Origin: Microbacterium hydrocarbonoxydans
GTDB taxonomy: Bacteria; Actinomycetota; Actinomycetes; Actinomycetales; Microbacteriaceae
Direction: 5' to 3'
Length of the DNA stretch: 64,000 nt
Assembly: GCF_011752045.1 (NCBI RefSeq)
Contig: NZ_JAAKXW010000005.1
Coordinates: 248,001-312,000, forward strand
Shown here: positions 36,669 through 43,983 of the stretch, piece after piece
Layout: each line of letters begins with the position of its first letter
How positions within the stretch are numbered: position 1 is the first letter of the stretch
Program-made: the position numbers and the translations under genes
The notes under the pieces: generated by a model
Databases searched by the model: none
The model's input: the letters and a program-made list of their open reading frames with translations, nothing else
Told to the model about the DNA's origin: nothing

Positions 36669-36674
36669 TAGTCT
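36669..36674 (+). promoter_or_regulatory. -10 element of leaderless pncA promoter
   Basis: TAGTCT is followed by 6 nt (CGATCC) and the ATG at 36681; no Shine-Dalgarno is present. Confidence 0.55.
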
Positions 36675-36680
36675 CGATCC

Positions 36681-37262
36681 ATGAGCAGAGCGCTTCTCAT
36701 CGTCGACGTGCAGAACGACTTCACCGAAGGCGGAGCCCTGGCGGTGGAGGGAGGAGACGCGGTGGCCTCGGGCGTCACCGCCTTTCTCGCCGCCCATGCG
36801 GCCGACTACGACGTCATCGTCGCCTCTCGCGACTGGCATGACCCCGAGGGCGACAACGGCGGCCACTTCGCCGATCAGCCCGACTTCGTCGACACCTGGC
36901 CGGTGCACTGCGTCGCCGGCACAGCGGGCGCCGATTACGACCCGCTGCTGGTCACGGACGCCGTCACTCATCATGTGCGCAAGGGCCAGGGGAAGCCGGC
37001 GTACTCGATGTTCGAGGGGGTGACGGACGAGGGGGACACCGTCGGGGACGTCCTCGCCGCCGCCGGCGTGCTCAGCGCCGACGTCGTCGGGATCGCCACG
37101 GACCACTGCGTGCGGGCTTCGGCGCTGGATGCGGTCGCACATGGCGTGCACGTCCGCATCCTCACCGACCTCATCGCCGGCGTCGCCCCCGACTCCAGCG
37201 AGGCAGCCCTCGCGGAGCTGGCGCACGCGGGCGCCGAGCTCGTCGAGAGCGGAGCCGAATGA
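36681..37262 (+). CDS. pncA: Nicotinamidase (isochorismatase family)
   Basis: Hydrolyses nicotinamide to nicotinic acid for NAD salvage. In the 193-residue protein the catalytic triad can be placed: Asp9 in IVDVQNDF, a lysine in HHVRKGQGK (Lys101 or Lys105), and Cys143 in ATDHCVRAS. Asp51, His53 and His62 (DWHDPEGDNGGHF) fit the metal site. WPVHCVAGTAGA is typical of nicotinamidases rather than generic isochorismatases. The stop overlaps the DUF1697 gene start (ATGA). Confidence 0.92.
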   Translation: MSRALLIVDVQNDFTEGGALAVEGGDAVASGVTAFLAAHAADYDVIVASRDWHDPEGDNGGHFADQPDFVDTWPVHCVAGTAGADYDPLLVTDAVTHHVRKGQGKPAYSMFEGVTDEGDTVGDVLAAAGVLSADVVGIATDHCVRASALDAVAHGVHVRILTDLIAGVAPDSSEAALAELAHAGAELVESGAE

Positions 37263-37786
37263 GTCGCAGCGCCCTGCTGCTGCGGGCGGTGAACGTCAGC
37301 GGCCGCAACAGGGTGCCGATGGCCGAGCTGCGCGAGGTGCTGGCGCCCCTCCTCGGCGAGGTCTCCACGTACATCGCGAGCGGGAACATCGTGTGCGAGC
37401 ATCCCTCCGATCCTCGGGCGACATGCGCGGAGGTGCGGGTGCTGATCGCCGACCGGTTCGGTGTCGACACTCCGGTGATCCTCCGCACGGGCAGGGCGCT
37501 GGCCGCGGCGGCGGCGAAGCATCCGTTCCCGGACGCGAGCGAGAAGATGCTGCACGCCATGTTCCTCGAGGGGAAGCCGCGCGCCGGGGCGGTGGAGGCG
37601 CTCGAGCAGCGGCTGGTGCCGGGGGAGCGGCTCGCGCTGATCGGCGACGATCTCTGGATCGACTACGGCGAGGACGGGGTGCACGGCACCAGGCTGACGA
37701 AGAAGGTGCTCGACAGGGCCCTCGGCGTCGCCGGCACAGCGCGAAACCTGCGCGCGGTCCGCACGCTTGCTGAGCTGACCGCCTAG
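37259..37786 (+). CDS. DUF1697-family protein
   Basis: A 175-residue cytosolic protein with the DUF1697 pattern: LLLRAVNVSGRNRVPMAELRE at the start, YIASGNIV, and a late TKKVLDRALGVAGTARNLRAV segment. No enzymatic residues stand out and no function is established for the family. It is translationally coupled to pncA (4-bp overlap), so a link to NAD salvage or a general stress function is possible but unproven. Its last codon overlaps the convergent small gene. Confidence 0.85.
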   Translation: MSRSALLLRAVNVSGRNRVPMAELREVLAPLLGEVSTYIASGNIVCEHPSDPRATCAEVRVLIADRFGVDTPVILRTGRALAAAAAKHPFPDASEKMLHAMFLEGKPRAGAVEALEQRLVPGERLALIGDDLWIDYGEDGVHGTRLTKKVLDRALGVAGTARNLRAVRTLAELTA

Positions 37787-37980
37787 CGGAGCGCCCGGCT
37801 CAGCGCCGTCGGCGGCACGTGCGGATGCTGCTGCACATCGACGCGCCGCGTGCCGCAGCCGTCGCATCGCACGTACAGCACGATGCCTTCGCTGGTCGGA
37901 TGCCGGGACTCGACGAGCCACGCGTGCTCATGGATCGCCAGCGTCTGCAGAGGGATCGGAAGCGTCTGCGAGGAGGTCAT
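37783..37980 (-). CDS. Small hypothetical protein with a CxxC motif
   Basis: A 65-residue protein: MTSSQTLPIPLQ, then AWLVESRHPTSEGIVLYVRCDGCGTRRVDV and a His/Pro-rich tail. The single CDGC pair could bind zinc with the histidines nearby. I do not recognise a characterised family. It is divergent from the CGNR gene (25-bp gap) and convergent with the DUF1697 gene, sharing stop-codon bases (CTAG). ATG 37980 is preceded by CTGGGGAC only; a start further upstream at 38016 would cross into the neighbouring promoter. Confidence 0.6.
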   Translation of the reverse strand: MTSSQTLPIPLQTLAIHEHAWLVESRHPTSEGIVLYVRCDGCGTRRVDVQQHPHVPPTALSRALR

Positions 37981-38005
37981 GTCCCCAGCGTGATGTAATG
38001 CCCTT

Positions 38006-38521
38006 ATGCATCTCAACCCTTACGGCGAGTATGCCGTGCTGCTCGCGGCATCCCTCGCGAACGACTGGCCGGACGACCGGGCGGGGATCGAGGCGCGCAC
38101 CCGCGAGTTCGGGATGACGATGGACTTCCCCGACGAACCTGACGACCGCGAGCTCGCACGCGCCGTGATCGACGAATGGCTGCGGGTCGTGGATGCGGAA
38201 CCGGGGATGCCGCGCGCCGAGCTGCTGAACGCGCAGATGGCCGCCGCGGCGACGTACCCGCGGCTGACCGATCATCACGGCGAGGGCTGGCATCTGCACT
38301 ACCGCGACGACGGCCAGCGCCTCGCCTTCGTGCTGCGCGCCGTGATCACCGTGGGGACGGCCCTCCACCTCACGACGCGCGGGATGACGCGACTGGGACG
38401 CTGCCAGGCGCCGCCGTGCACGAACGTCGTCGTCGACGTCACGCGTAACGGCCGTCAGCGCTTCTGCTCCGTGCGCTGCGCGAACCGCGCGGCTGTGCGC
38501 CGGCACCGGGCGCGGGCCTGA
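38006..38521 (+). CDS. CGNR zinc-finger domain protein
   Basis: A 171-residue protein of the CGNR (ABATE) family. The N-terminal part (about 1-120) is the helical ABATE domain, proposed to bind a ligand. The C-terminal zinc finger CQAPPCTNVVVDV...RFCSVRCANRAAVRRHR holds four cysteines and a basic recognition helix; CANR replaces the canonical CGNR. These proteins are taken to be transcription regulators. The gene faces the small minus-strand gene with a 25-bp gap. Confidence 0.85.
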   Translation: MHLNPYGEYAVLLAASLANDWPDDRAGIEARTREFGMTMDFPDEPDDRELARAVIDEWLRVVDAEPGMPRAELLNAQMAAAATYPRLTDHHGEGWHLHYRDDGQRLAFVLRAVITVGTALHLTTRGMTRLGRCQAPPCTNVVVDVTRNGRQRFCSVRCANRAAVRRHRARA

Positions 38522-38528
38522 GCCGACC

Positions 38529-38938
38529 TCACTCGTCTGGGCGGTCGGCCGCCGTCGACCGCCAGCTCCCTCCCATGCGCTCGTAGGTGACGATGGCGTG
38601 ACAGTTGCGGCAGCGCACGTCGCACTTGTCGATCTCGGCGATGATCGTGGCGGCGGGATGGCCGTTGCGTACCAGTCGCATCACCGTGCTACGTTTCAGC
38701 GTTCCCGGGCGAGGTGGTCGGCGAGAAAGCGTGAGATCAGTGCGATGTTCTCGGCCTTCTGCGCGTTCGTCCGCGCCCGGATGACTTCGATGTGATGCGC
38801 GCGGTTACGGGCGTAGTAGCGGCGTGAAGACTCGCGATTGCAGGTGCGGCAGACCTCCTGGAGGCCGTCAGCCCGGGAGGCCTTTCGATTGAACTCGGTC
38901 CGCGCCTTAGTCTCGCCGCATGTCCCACAGCGCTTCAT
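38529..38938 (-). pseudogene. Broken HNH-endonuclease-like gene
   Basis: Two halves of one protein lie in different frames on the minus strand. The first half (ATG 38938 to stop 38696) reads MKRCGTCGETK...EVCRTCNRESSRRYYARNR and ends prematurely in ADHLARER. The second half continues from about 38690 as KRSTVMRLVRNGHPAA, AEIDKCDVRCRNCHAIVTYER and stops at 38529. Intact relatives, as I recall them, have a CVDCG...FDH core between these halves; it is missing, so a deletion with frameshift is inferred. TAGCGT (38950-38945) lies 6 nt before the ATG. The gene directly follows the intron-bearing tRNA-Lys on the same strand. Confidence 0.75.
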
Positions 38939-38944
38939 GGCCTG

Positions 38945-38950
38945 ACGCTA
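38945..38950 (-). promoter_or_regulatory. -10 element before the broken HNH gene
   Basis: TAGCGT on the minus strand is followed by CAGGCC and ATG 38938, the same 6-nt leaderless spacing as elsewhere. The decayed gene may still be transcribed. Confidence 0.45.
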
Positions 38951-38980
38951 TCGCCGGCTGCCGACATTCTTCGTTCACGG

Positions 38981-39271
38981 TGGGCCCCGAGGGGCTCGAA
39001 CCCTCGACCCGCGGATTAACCTGCCACTTCGGCTTTCGCCGCCGCCCTTCGGGCGTTCGTGGTCTGGACTGTCCCTTCACCCTGGCTTTCGCTGTAGGTG
39101 CCACCCGTCCAGTCTCTACACCTTCCGGATTCTCATCCGGCTTGGCTCGGGATTGCCAACTGGTCTCCCAGGAAGGGTTCCCCGACTTTGAGTGGTGTCA
39201 TCCCCGAGGTTTCCCCCGAGGCGCTCCTATTCTGTTGAAGTCCGATGCTCTGCCAACTGAGCTAGAGGCCC
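38981..39271 (-). tRNA. tRNA-Lys (anticodon TTT) interrupted by a group I intron
   Basis: Exon 1 is 39271-39238 (34 nt: acceptor GGGCCTC, D-arm GCTC/GAGC, anticodon 5' stem TCGGA, then C32 T33 T34). Exon 2 is 39019-38981 (39 nt: TTAATCCGC, GGGTC, T-arm GAGGG-TTCGAGC-CCCTC, acceptor GGGGCCC, discriminator A). Joined, they give a normal 73-nt tRNA-Lys with loop CTTTTAA and anticodon UUU; no CCA is encoded. The intron splits the anticodon after position 34, the same site as in cyanobacterial and plastid tRNA-Leu(UAA). A -10 TAGACT (39287-39282) precedes the gene. Confidence 0.93.
39020..39237 (-). other. Group I self-splicing intron (218 nt) in tRNA-Lys
   Basis: Intron numbering is from 39237. 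P1: exon CTT plus intron C1 with GGAG (11-14), giving the required U34-G12 wobble. P2: 17-24/29-36 with a GAAA loop. P3: CCACTC 43-48/GGGTGG 132-137. P4: TCGGG 53-57/CCCGA 87-91. A CTGG-GAGA-CCAG hairpin at 67-78. P6: 92-94/116-118 capped by CCGGAT-GAGA-ATCCGG. P7: GACTG 124-128/CAGTC 167-171. P8: 138-142/156-160. P9 hairpins: 183-195 and 197-208. The last base is G218. CAATCCCGAGCCAAG resembles the trnL intron core. No ORF lies inside. Confidence 0.93.
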
Positions 39272-39281
39272 GTGTGCTCCC

Positions 39282-39287
39282 AGTCTA
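39282..39287 (-). promoter_or_regulatory. -10 element of the tRNA-Lys gene
   Basis: TAGACT on the minus strand ends 10 bases before the tRNA 5' end. A convincing -35 is not visible because the hairpin at 39297-39338 occupies that place. Confidence 0.5.
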
Positions 39288-39296
39288 GTGCGAGCG

Positions 39297-39338
39297 GAGG
39301 AGGGCGGTCGGCGTTCCCCATCGCCGACCGCCCTCCTC
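39297..39338 (-). terminator. Terminator hairpin after the fasciclin gene
   Basis: GAGGAGGGCGGTCGGCG (39297-39313) and CGCCGACCGCCCTCCTC (39322-39338) form a perfect 17-bp stem with an 8-nt loop. It lies between the fasciclin gene and the co-directional tRNA-Lys. Confidence 0.75.
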
Positions 39339-39406
39339 GAAGCCCCTCCGCGGTCCTCCCGTCCGGGAGAGGGGCGGCTGCCGAGTCCCCACTCGGCGCC
39401 CGGCGC

Positions 39407-40066
39407 CTACTGCGCCGGGGGCATCAGCACCGTGTCGATGAGGTAGACGGTCGCGTTCGCGGTCTGCACGCCGCCGCAGACGACGTTCGCGTCGTTGACC
39501 ATCCACTCCTCGCCGCTGCCGGTCACCTCGAGATCCGCGCCCTGCACCGTCGTGTGGGTGCCCGCGATGTCGGCCGGCTCGATCTGACCCGGGACGACGT
39601 GGTAGGTGAGGATGGCGCTCAGCGTGGCGCTGTCGGTCTTCAGGGCCTCGATCGTGGCGGGGTCGATCTTCGCGAAGGCGTCATCCACCGGGGCGAAGAC
39701 GGTGAACTCGTCGCCGTTGAGGGTGTCGACAAGGTTCACGTCCGGGTTGAGCTGTCCGCTCACCGCGGCGACGAGCGTCTTCAGCATCGGGTTGTTGGAT
39801 GCGGCGACCGCGACGGGATCCTGCGACATTCCCTGGATGGATCCCGCGCCATCCGGCACCGCCTCTGCGTACGCGGCGCAGCCGGGGCCGACGAGGTTCG
39901 CGGCCGGGTCCATGGTCTCGGGCGCCGTCGTCTCCGTCGACTCCGGGGCCGTGGACTCCGCGGGCTCCTCGGTCGTCGTGCCGCCCATCGTGCAGGCGGA
40001 GAGCAGGAACGCGCTCGCCAGCGTGAGGGTGAGCGCCGCCGTGACCTTCTTCTTGGTGCTGAACAT
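39407..40066 (-). CDS. Fasciclin-domain lipoprotein (MPT83-like)
   Basis: A 219-residue secreted lipoprotein. Signal peptide with lipobox LLSAC (Cys25), a Thr/Glu/Ser/Pro-rich spacer (about 28-55), then one fasciclin domain (about 85-219) with [22 protein letters not shown] and [11 protein letters not shown]. It resembles the mycobacterial antigens MPT70/MPT83 in size and domain. Those genes are controlled by SigK and lie beside dipZ, and here dipZ and a sigK-like pair are adjacent. ATG 40066 has AAGGAG 8 nt upstream. Adhesion or heme/redox roles have been suggested for the family but are unproven. Confidence 0.9.
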   Translation of the reverse strand: MFSTKKKVTAALTLTLASAFLLSACTMGGTTTEEPAESTAPESTETTAPETMDPAANLVGPGCAAYAEAVPDGAGSIQGMSQDPVAVAASNNPMLKTLVAAVSGQLNPDVNLVDTLNGDEFTVFAPVDDAFAKIDPATIEALKTDSATLSAILTYHVVPGQIEPADIAGTHTTVQGADLEVTGSGEEWMVNDANVVCGGVQTANATVYLIDTVLMPPAQ

Positions 40067-40113
40067 CTCGAGCTCCTTCGTGATGCGCCGCGGCCTCTCC
40101 GCGGCGTCGACTG

Positions 40114-40185
40114 CTGTTCGGAGCCCTCCCCGGATCGGATGGGGACCTGTCGCATCCAATCCGATCGGCCGGTCCGGAGCGAACA
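40114..40185. promoter_or_regulatory. Divergent SigK-type promoter elements
   Basis: Minus strand, for the fasciclin gene: CCATCC (40142-40137), 16 bp, CGAACA (40120-40115). Plus strand, for dipZ: CAATCC (40157-40162), 17 bp, CGAACA (40180-40185). Both share ATCCGATC next to the upstream box and CGAACAG at the downstream box. The elements are close to the CCATCC/CGAAT-type consensus recalled for mycobacterial SigK, whose homologue is encoded 1.7 kb away. Confidence 0.7.
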
Positions 40186-40209
40186 GGGGGAGACAGAAGC
40201 GAGGACCTC

Positions 40210-41922
40210 ATGGAGTTGATCATCATCGGCCTGCTCGGCGGGTTCATCACCGGCATCTCGCCGTGCATCCTTCCCGTGCTCCCGGTGATCTTCCTCACCG
40301 GCGGCGCCCAGTCGGCGAGGTACGACGGTGAGCCTCTGCCCGCGAAGCGCAGCAGGCCGTACCTGGTGATCGCCGGCCTCGTGCTCAGCTTCACCCTGGT
40401 CACGCTGGCAGGGTCGCTGCTGCTCGGGCTGCTTAACCTGCCGCAGGACATCATCCGGTGGGCGGGGATCGCGGTGCTCCTGATCATCGGCGTCGGCCTG
40501 ATCGTCCCGCGGGTGGCGCACCTCCTGGAACGGCCGTTCCAGAGGTTCGGGCAGCGCGAGGTCACGAACCGCGGCGGCGGCTTCGGCGTCGGGCTCGCCC
40601 TCGGCGCGGTCTTCGTGCCGTGCGCCGGTCCCGTGCTCGCCGCGATCATCGTGGCGGGCTCGACGGGCCGGATCGGCGCGGGCACCGTTCTGCTCACCGT
40701 CTCCTTCGCGATCGGCGTCGCCGTGCCGCTGCTCTTCTTCGCCCTGGCCGGTCGCAGTGTCGTCGAGCGCATCCGCGCCTTCCGCACGCGGGAGCGGATG
40801 CTGCGCATCGCCGCCGGCATCGCGATGATCGCCCTCGCCATCGGGCTCGTCTTCGACGTCCCGCAGGCGCTGCAGCGGCTGCTGCCGGATTACACCGCCC
40901 CTCTGCAGGATCGGCTCGTCGAGTCCGAGGGCGTCGGCGACGCACTGGATCTCGGCGGGCTCGTGAACGAGGAGAACAAGGACCTCGACCTGTGCACCAA
41001 CGGCGCCACCGTGCTGGAGTCCTGCGGCACCGCCCCCTCGATCAGGGGCATCGAGCAGTGGCTGAACACGCCGGGCGGAGAGCCGATCGCCCTCGACGAT
41101 CTCCGCGGCCAGGTCGTGCTCATCGACTTCTGGGCGTACTCCTGCATCAACTGCCAGCGCTCGCTGCCCCACGTCGTCGCCTGGGACGAGGCGTATCGCG
41201 AGCTCGGCCTGCAGGTCATCGGCATCCACTCGCCGGAGTACGCGTTCGAGAAGGACGCCGGCAACGTGGCGGCGGGCGCCGAAGGCTTCGGCATCGAGTA
41301 TCCCGTCGCCCTCGACAACGACCTCGCCACCTGGACGAACTACCGCAACCGGTACTGGCCCGCCCACTACCTCATCGACGCCGAGGGGACGGTGCGGCAC
41401 ATCTCGTTCGGCGAGGGGAACTACGCGGCGACGGAGGCGATGATCAGGGAGCTGCTCCGGGATGCGGACACCGACGTCCGGCTGCCGTCCCCCACCGAGG
41501 TCGCCGACGACACGCCGGAGGTGGGCTCGACCACGAGGGAGACGTTCCTCGGCTCCGCCAAGGACGTGAACTACGGCGGCTCAGGCGCGTATCGGGCCGG
41601 TTCCGCCGGGTTCTCGTTCCCCGCCGACCAGCCGGACGACTCCTTCGCCCTCGACGGAGACTGGACGATCGAGACGCAGTACGCCACCCCTGCGGAGGAG
41701 GGCGCCCGCATCCGTCTGGACTACCACGCCGCCGAGGTGCGCGTGGTGCTCGCCGGAGCCGGGCAGATCGAGGTCCGCGACGCGGAAGGGGAGGAGTGGA
41801 CGCTCCGCGTCGACGGCACGCCGCGCTCGTACGGGCTCGTCGCCGGTGAGGACATCGCCGCAGGCATCCTCACGCTCGAGGTCCCGCCGGGCATCCAGGT
41901 CTATTCCTTCACGTTCGGGTGA
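40210..41922 (+). CDS. dipZ: DipZ-type CcdA/thioredoxin fusion protein
   Basis: A 570-residue thiol-redox membrane protein. The N-terminal part (about 1-225) is a CcdA-like bundle of six helices beginning LLGGFITGISPCILPVLPV, with a second cysteine in VPCAGPVLA; these carry electrons across the membrane. A periplasmic TlpA-like thioredoxin domain follows with WAYSCINCQRS (Cys312, Cys315). The C-terminal 150 residues are a beta-rich domain found in mycobacterial DipZ. The likely job is supplying reductant to exported proteins. It is divergent from the fasciclin gene and 30 bp ahead of sigK. Confidence 0.93.
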   Translation: MELIIIGLLGGFITGISPCILPVLPVIFLTGGAQSARYDGEPLPAKRSRPYLVIAGLVLSFTLVTLAGSLLLGLLNLPQDIIRWAGIAVLLIIGVGLIVPRVAHLLERPFQRFGQREVTNRGGGFGVGLALGAVFVPCAGPVLAAIIVAGSTGRIGAGTVLLTVSFAIGVAVPLLFFALAGRSVVERIRAFRTRERMLRIAAGIAMIALAIGLVFDVPQALQRLLPDYTAPLQDRLVESEGVGDALDLGGLVNEENKDLDLCTNGATVLESCGTAPSIRGIEQWLNTPGGEPIALDDLRGQVVLIDFWAYSCINCQRSLPHVVAWDEAYRELGLQVIGIHSPEYAFEKDAGNVAAGAEGFGIEYPVALDNDLATWTNYRNRYWPAHYLIDAEGTVRHISFGEGNYAATEAMIRELLRDADTDVRLPSPTEVADDTPEVGSTTRETFLGSAKDVNYGGSGAYRAGSAGFSFPADQPDDSFALDGDWTIETQYATPAEEGARIRLDYHAAEVRVVLAGAGQIEVRDAEGEEWTLRVDGTPRSYGLVAGEDIAAGILTLEVPPGIQVYSFTFG

Positions 41923-41952
41923 CGTCGGCACGTGATCGAGGAGGGATGAGGC

Positions 41953-42552
41953 ATGCTGGTGGAGATGGTCATCGACGGTATGGACGTGCCCGAGGACGGG
42001 ACGGCGCAGGACGCCGTCGCGGAGCTGCTCGTGCGCATCGCCGACGGCGACCAGGACGCCTTCGCGTCCCTCTACGACTCGCTCTCCCCGCGGGTGTTCG
42101 GTCTCATCCTCCGGGTCCTCGTCAACCGCTCGCAGAGCGAGGAGGTGCTGCAGGAGGTGTTCCTCGAGATCTGGCAATCCGCAGGACGCTTCGCTCCGAA
42201 CAGAGGTCAGGGACGGTCCTGGGTGATGACGATCGCCCACCGCCGTGCCGTGGACAGGGTTCGGGCGTCGCAGTCCAGCGCCGACCGGGACGTGCGCGCC
42301 GGACTCCGCGACCTCGGCGTGGCGCACGACAGCGTCGCCGAGCAGGTCGAGCTCGGCCTCGAAGGCGAACGCGTCGTCGGGGCTCTCGCCGGGCTCCCGG
42401 AGGCGCAGCGGGAGGCGCTCGTCCTCGCGTACTACGGCGGTTACAGTCAGAACGAGATCGCGGTGCTCGTGGGAGCCCCGCTGGGGACGATCAAGACACG
42501 GATGCGGGACGGTCTCAGCCGGCTCCGCACGGCGATGGGGGTGAGGGCATGA
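41953..42552 (+). CDS. sigK: ECF sigma factor, SigK-like
   Basis: A 199-residue ECF sigma factor. Region 2 (about 35-105) includes SLSPRVFGLILRVLVNRSQSEE and EIWQSAGRFAP; region 4 (about 135-190) has LPEAQREALVLAYYGGYSQNEIAVLVGAPLGTIKTRM. SigK identity rests on context: dipZ upstream, an RskA-type anti-sigma coupled downstream (ATGA overlap) and a fasciclin antigen gene nearby. ATG 41953 is preceded by GAGGAGGGATGAG. The gene is probably co-transcribed with dipZ, which would make a positive feedback loop. Confidence 0.9.
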   Translation: MLVEMVIDGMDVPEDGTAQDAVAELLVRIADGDQDAFASLYDSLSPRVFGLILRVLVNRSQSEEVLQEVFLEIWQSAGRFAPNRGQGRSWVMTIAHRRAVDRVRASQSSADRDVRAGLRDLGVAHDSVAEQVELGLEGERVVGALAGLPEAQREALVLAYYGGYSQNEIAVLVGAPLGTIKTRMRDGLSRLRTAMGVRA

Positions 42553-43316
42553 ACGAGGACGAATTCGCGGAGCTCGCGGCCGCCGCCGCCCTGCACGCGC
42601 TGTCGCCGGAGGACGAGCGCCGTTACCGCGACGCGCTCGCGGACCACCCCGAGTGGTCCCCGATCGCCGAGACGGATGCCGAGACGGCCGACCTGCTCGC
42701 CGGTGCCGTCGCGCCTGAGGCGCCGCCCGCCGGCATCCGCTCCGCCCTCCTCGCCCGGATCGCGGAGACGCCGCAGGGCGCCGAGGAGCCGCCCGCGGCG
42801 ACCGTGCAGGTCTCCGCACCGGCCCCGGCCGGCGAGGAGAGCGCCGCACGGAGCCCACGGCATCCGCTGCGGATCCTTTTCGCGCTCGCCGCATGCCTCG
42901 CCCTGCTCGTCGGCGTCGGCTTCGGCGCTGTCGCCCTGAACCAGCAGCTGAACCGCCCTGCGAGCGTCGTCGCGCTCGAGGAGATCCGGGCGGCGGGCGA
43001 TGCCGAACAGGCCACCGTCTCCCTCGACGGCGGCGGCACGGCCACCGCCCACTGGTCGGCGTCCCTGGGCACGGTCGTGCTGGTCGCGGACGGCATCCCG
43101 GAGCTCCCGGAGGGCAAGGAGTACGAGCTGTGGTTCGTCCGAGGGGACACGCCGGTGCCCGCCGGCCTCTTCTCGGCGGCGGACGGCGAGACCTCCGCCG
43201 TGCTCGACGGCGAGATGCACGCGGGCGACGTGATCGCGGTGACCGTGGAGGAGGCCGGCGGCTCGCCCAGCGGGCAGCCGACCACCGATCCCGTGATCGT
43301 CATCCCGACCGCCTGA
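42549..43316 (+). CDS. rskA: RskA-type anti-sigma factor
   Basis: A 255-residue membrane anti-sigma factor. The N-terminal cytoplasmic anti-sigma domain (about 1-75: FAELAAAAALHALSPEDERRY) is followed by an Ala/Pro spacer, one transmembrane helix (about 108-130) and an extracytoplasmic RskA domain (about 140-255) with LPEGKEYELWFVRGD and PAGLF. It would hold SigK inactive until proteolysis releases it. The rhomboid at 125 is not specifically linked to this step. The coupled start fixes a 1:1 synthesis with SigK. Confidence 0.92.
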   Translation: MNEDEFAELAAAAALHALSPEDERRYRDALADHPEWSPIAETDAETADLLAGAVAPEAPPAGIRSALLARIAETPQGAEEPPAATVQVSAPAPAGEESAARSPRHPLRILFALAACLALLVGVGFGAVALNQQLNRPASVVALEEIRAAGDAEQATVSLDGGGTATAHWSASLGTVVLVADGIPELPEGKEYELWFVRGDTPVPAGLFSAADGETSAVLDGEMHAGDVIAVTVEEAGGSPSGQPTTDPVIVIPTA

Positions 43317-43332
43317 CACCGCCGGACGCGCG

Positions 43333-43338
43333 TACCCT
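43333..43338 (+). promoter_or_regulatory. -10 element of leaderless promoter for the 43345 gene
   Basis: TACCCT, 6 nt (GGATGG), then ATG 43345. Separates this gene from the sigK-rskA operon. Confidence 0.5.
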
Positions 43339-43344
43339 GGATGG

Positions 43345-43971
43345 ATGCCTGAGCACCACCGCCCCGTCCGCCGCCCCACGCAGGCGTTCGACAACATCGT
43401 CGGCTCGCACGACCCTGCCGAGGAGACGCGGATCGCCCATGCGACGGCATCCGCCCTGCTCACCAGGGTCCGCGCCGACGAGAGCGGAGTGAGCGCCGAC
43501 CGTCTCGTCGCGTTCACCGCGGAGCACGGCATCGACGAGATCGCCGAACTGTGGTCGAAGGCGCCGTCGCGCACTCTTCCCGGGGCGCTGTGGCGGCTGT
43601 ACCTGCTGCAGCTCGCGATCCATGCGGATCCGCGGACGGCGGCGCTGCTGTACGAGCGGGGGCGTGTCGAGCTCCCTTCGGCGGATGCCGTCATCGCCGG
43701 AGCGCCGGTGCCCGCGAACCCGGAGGAGATCGTGACGCTTATCGACACGATCCTGCGGGGCGCGTTCCGCGGCGACTTCGCGGTGGCGCTGGAACGGGCG
43801 GCCGCCTTCTGCCGGGTGCAGGCCTCGGGAGCGACGCACACCGCGGACGACTACGAGCCGACGGAGCCGGCCAGGGCGAGCGAGCTCACGACCAGGGCGC
43901 TGCGGCTGAGCGGCTACGCCCAGGACCTCAGCGCCTCGGCGGTGCTGTGGCGGATGGACGCCCTGGCCTGA
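43345..43971 (+). CDS. Conserved actinobacterial protein of unknown function
   Basis: A 208-residue, mostly helical cytosolic protein. Visible segments are RRPTQAFDNIVGSHDPAEETRIAH, VAFTAEHGIDEIAELWSKAP, TLPGALWRLYLLQLAIH and a C-terminal LRLSGYAQDLSASAVLWRMDALA. There is no signal peptide, membrane helix or metal motif. I do not recognise a characterised domain; homologous proteins in actinobacteria are, as far as I recall, annotated inconsistently. It stands alone between rskA and the structured region at 43984-44076. Confidence 0.75.
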   Translation: MPEHHRPVRRPTQAFDNIVGSHDPAEETRIAHATASALLTRVRADESGVSADRLVAFTAEHGIDEIAELWSKAPSRTLPGALWRLYLLQLAIHADPRTAALLYERGRVELPSADAVIAGAPVPANPEEIVTLIDTILRGAFRGDFAVALERAAAFCRVQASGATHTADDYEPTEPARASELTTRALRLSGYAQDLSASAVLWRMDALA

Positions 43972-43983
43972 TCGGTCTTCGGC

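Noticed and set aside
39020..39237. Possibility that the insert in tRNA-Lys is an archaeal-type bulge-helix-bulge intron or an assembly artefact
   Set aside because: The full set of group I helices and the U-G and terminal G rules are met, which neither alternative would produce.
38907..39288. ORFs on both strands across the tRNA-Lys region
   Set aside because: They translate tRNA exons and the group I intron; the RNA fold explains the sequence.
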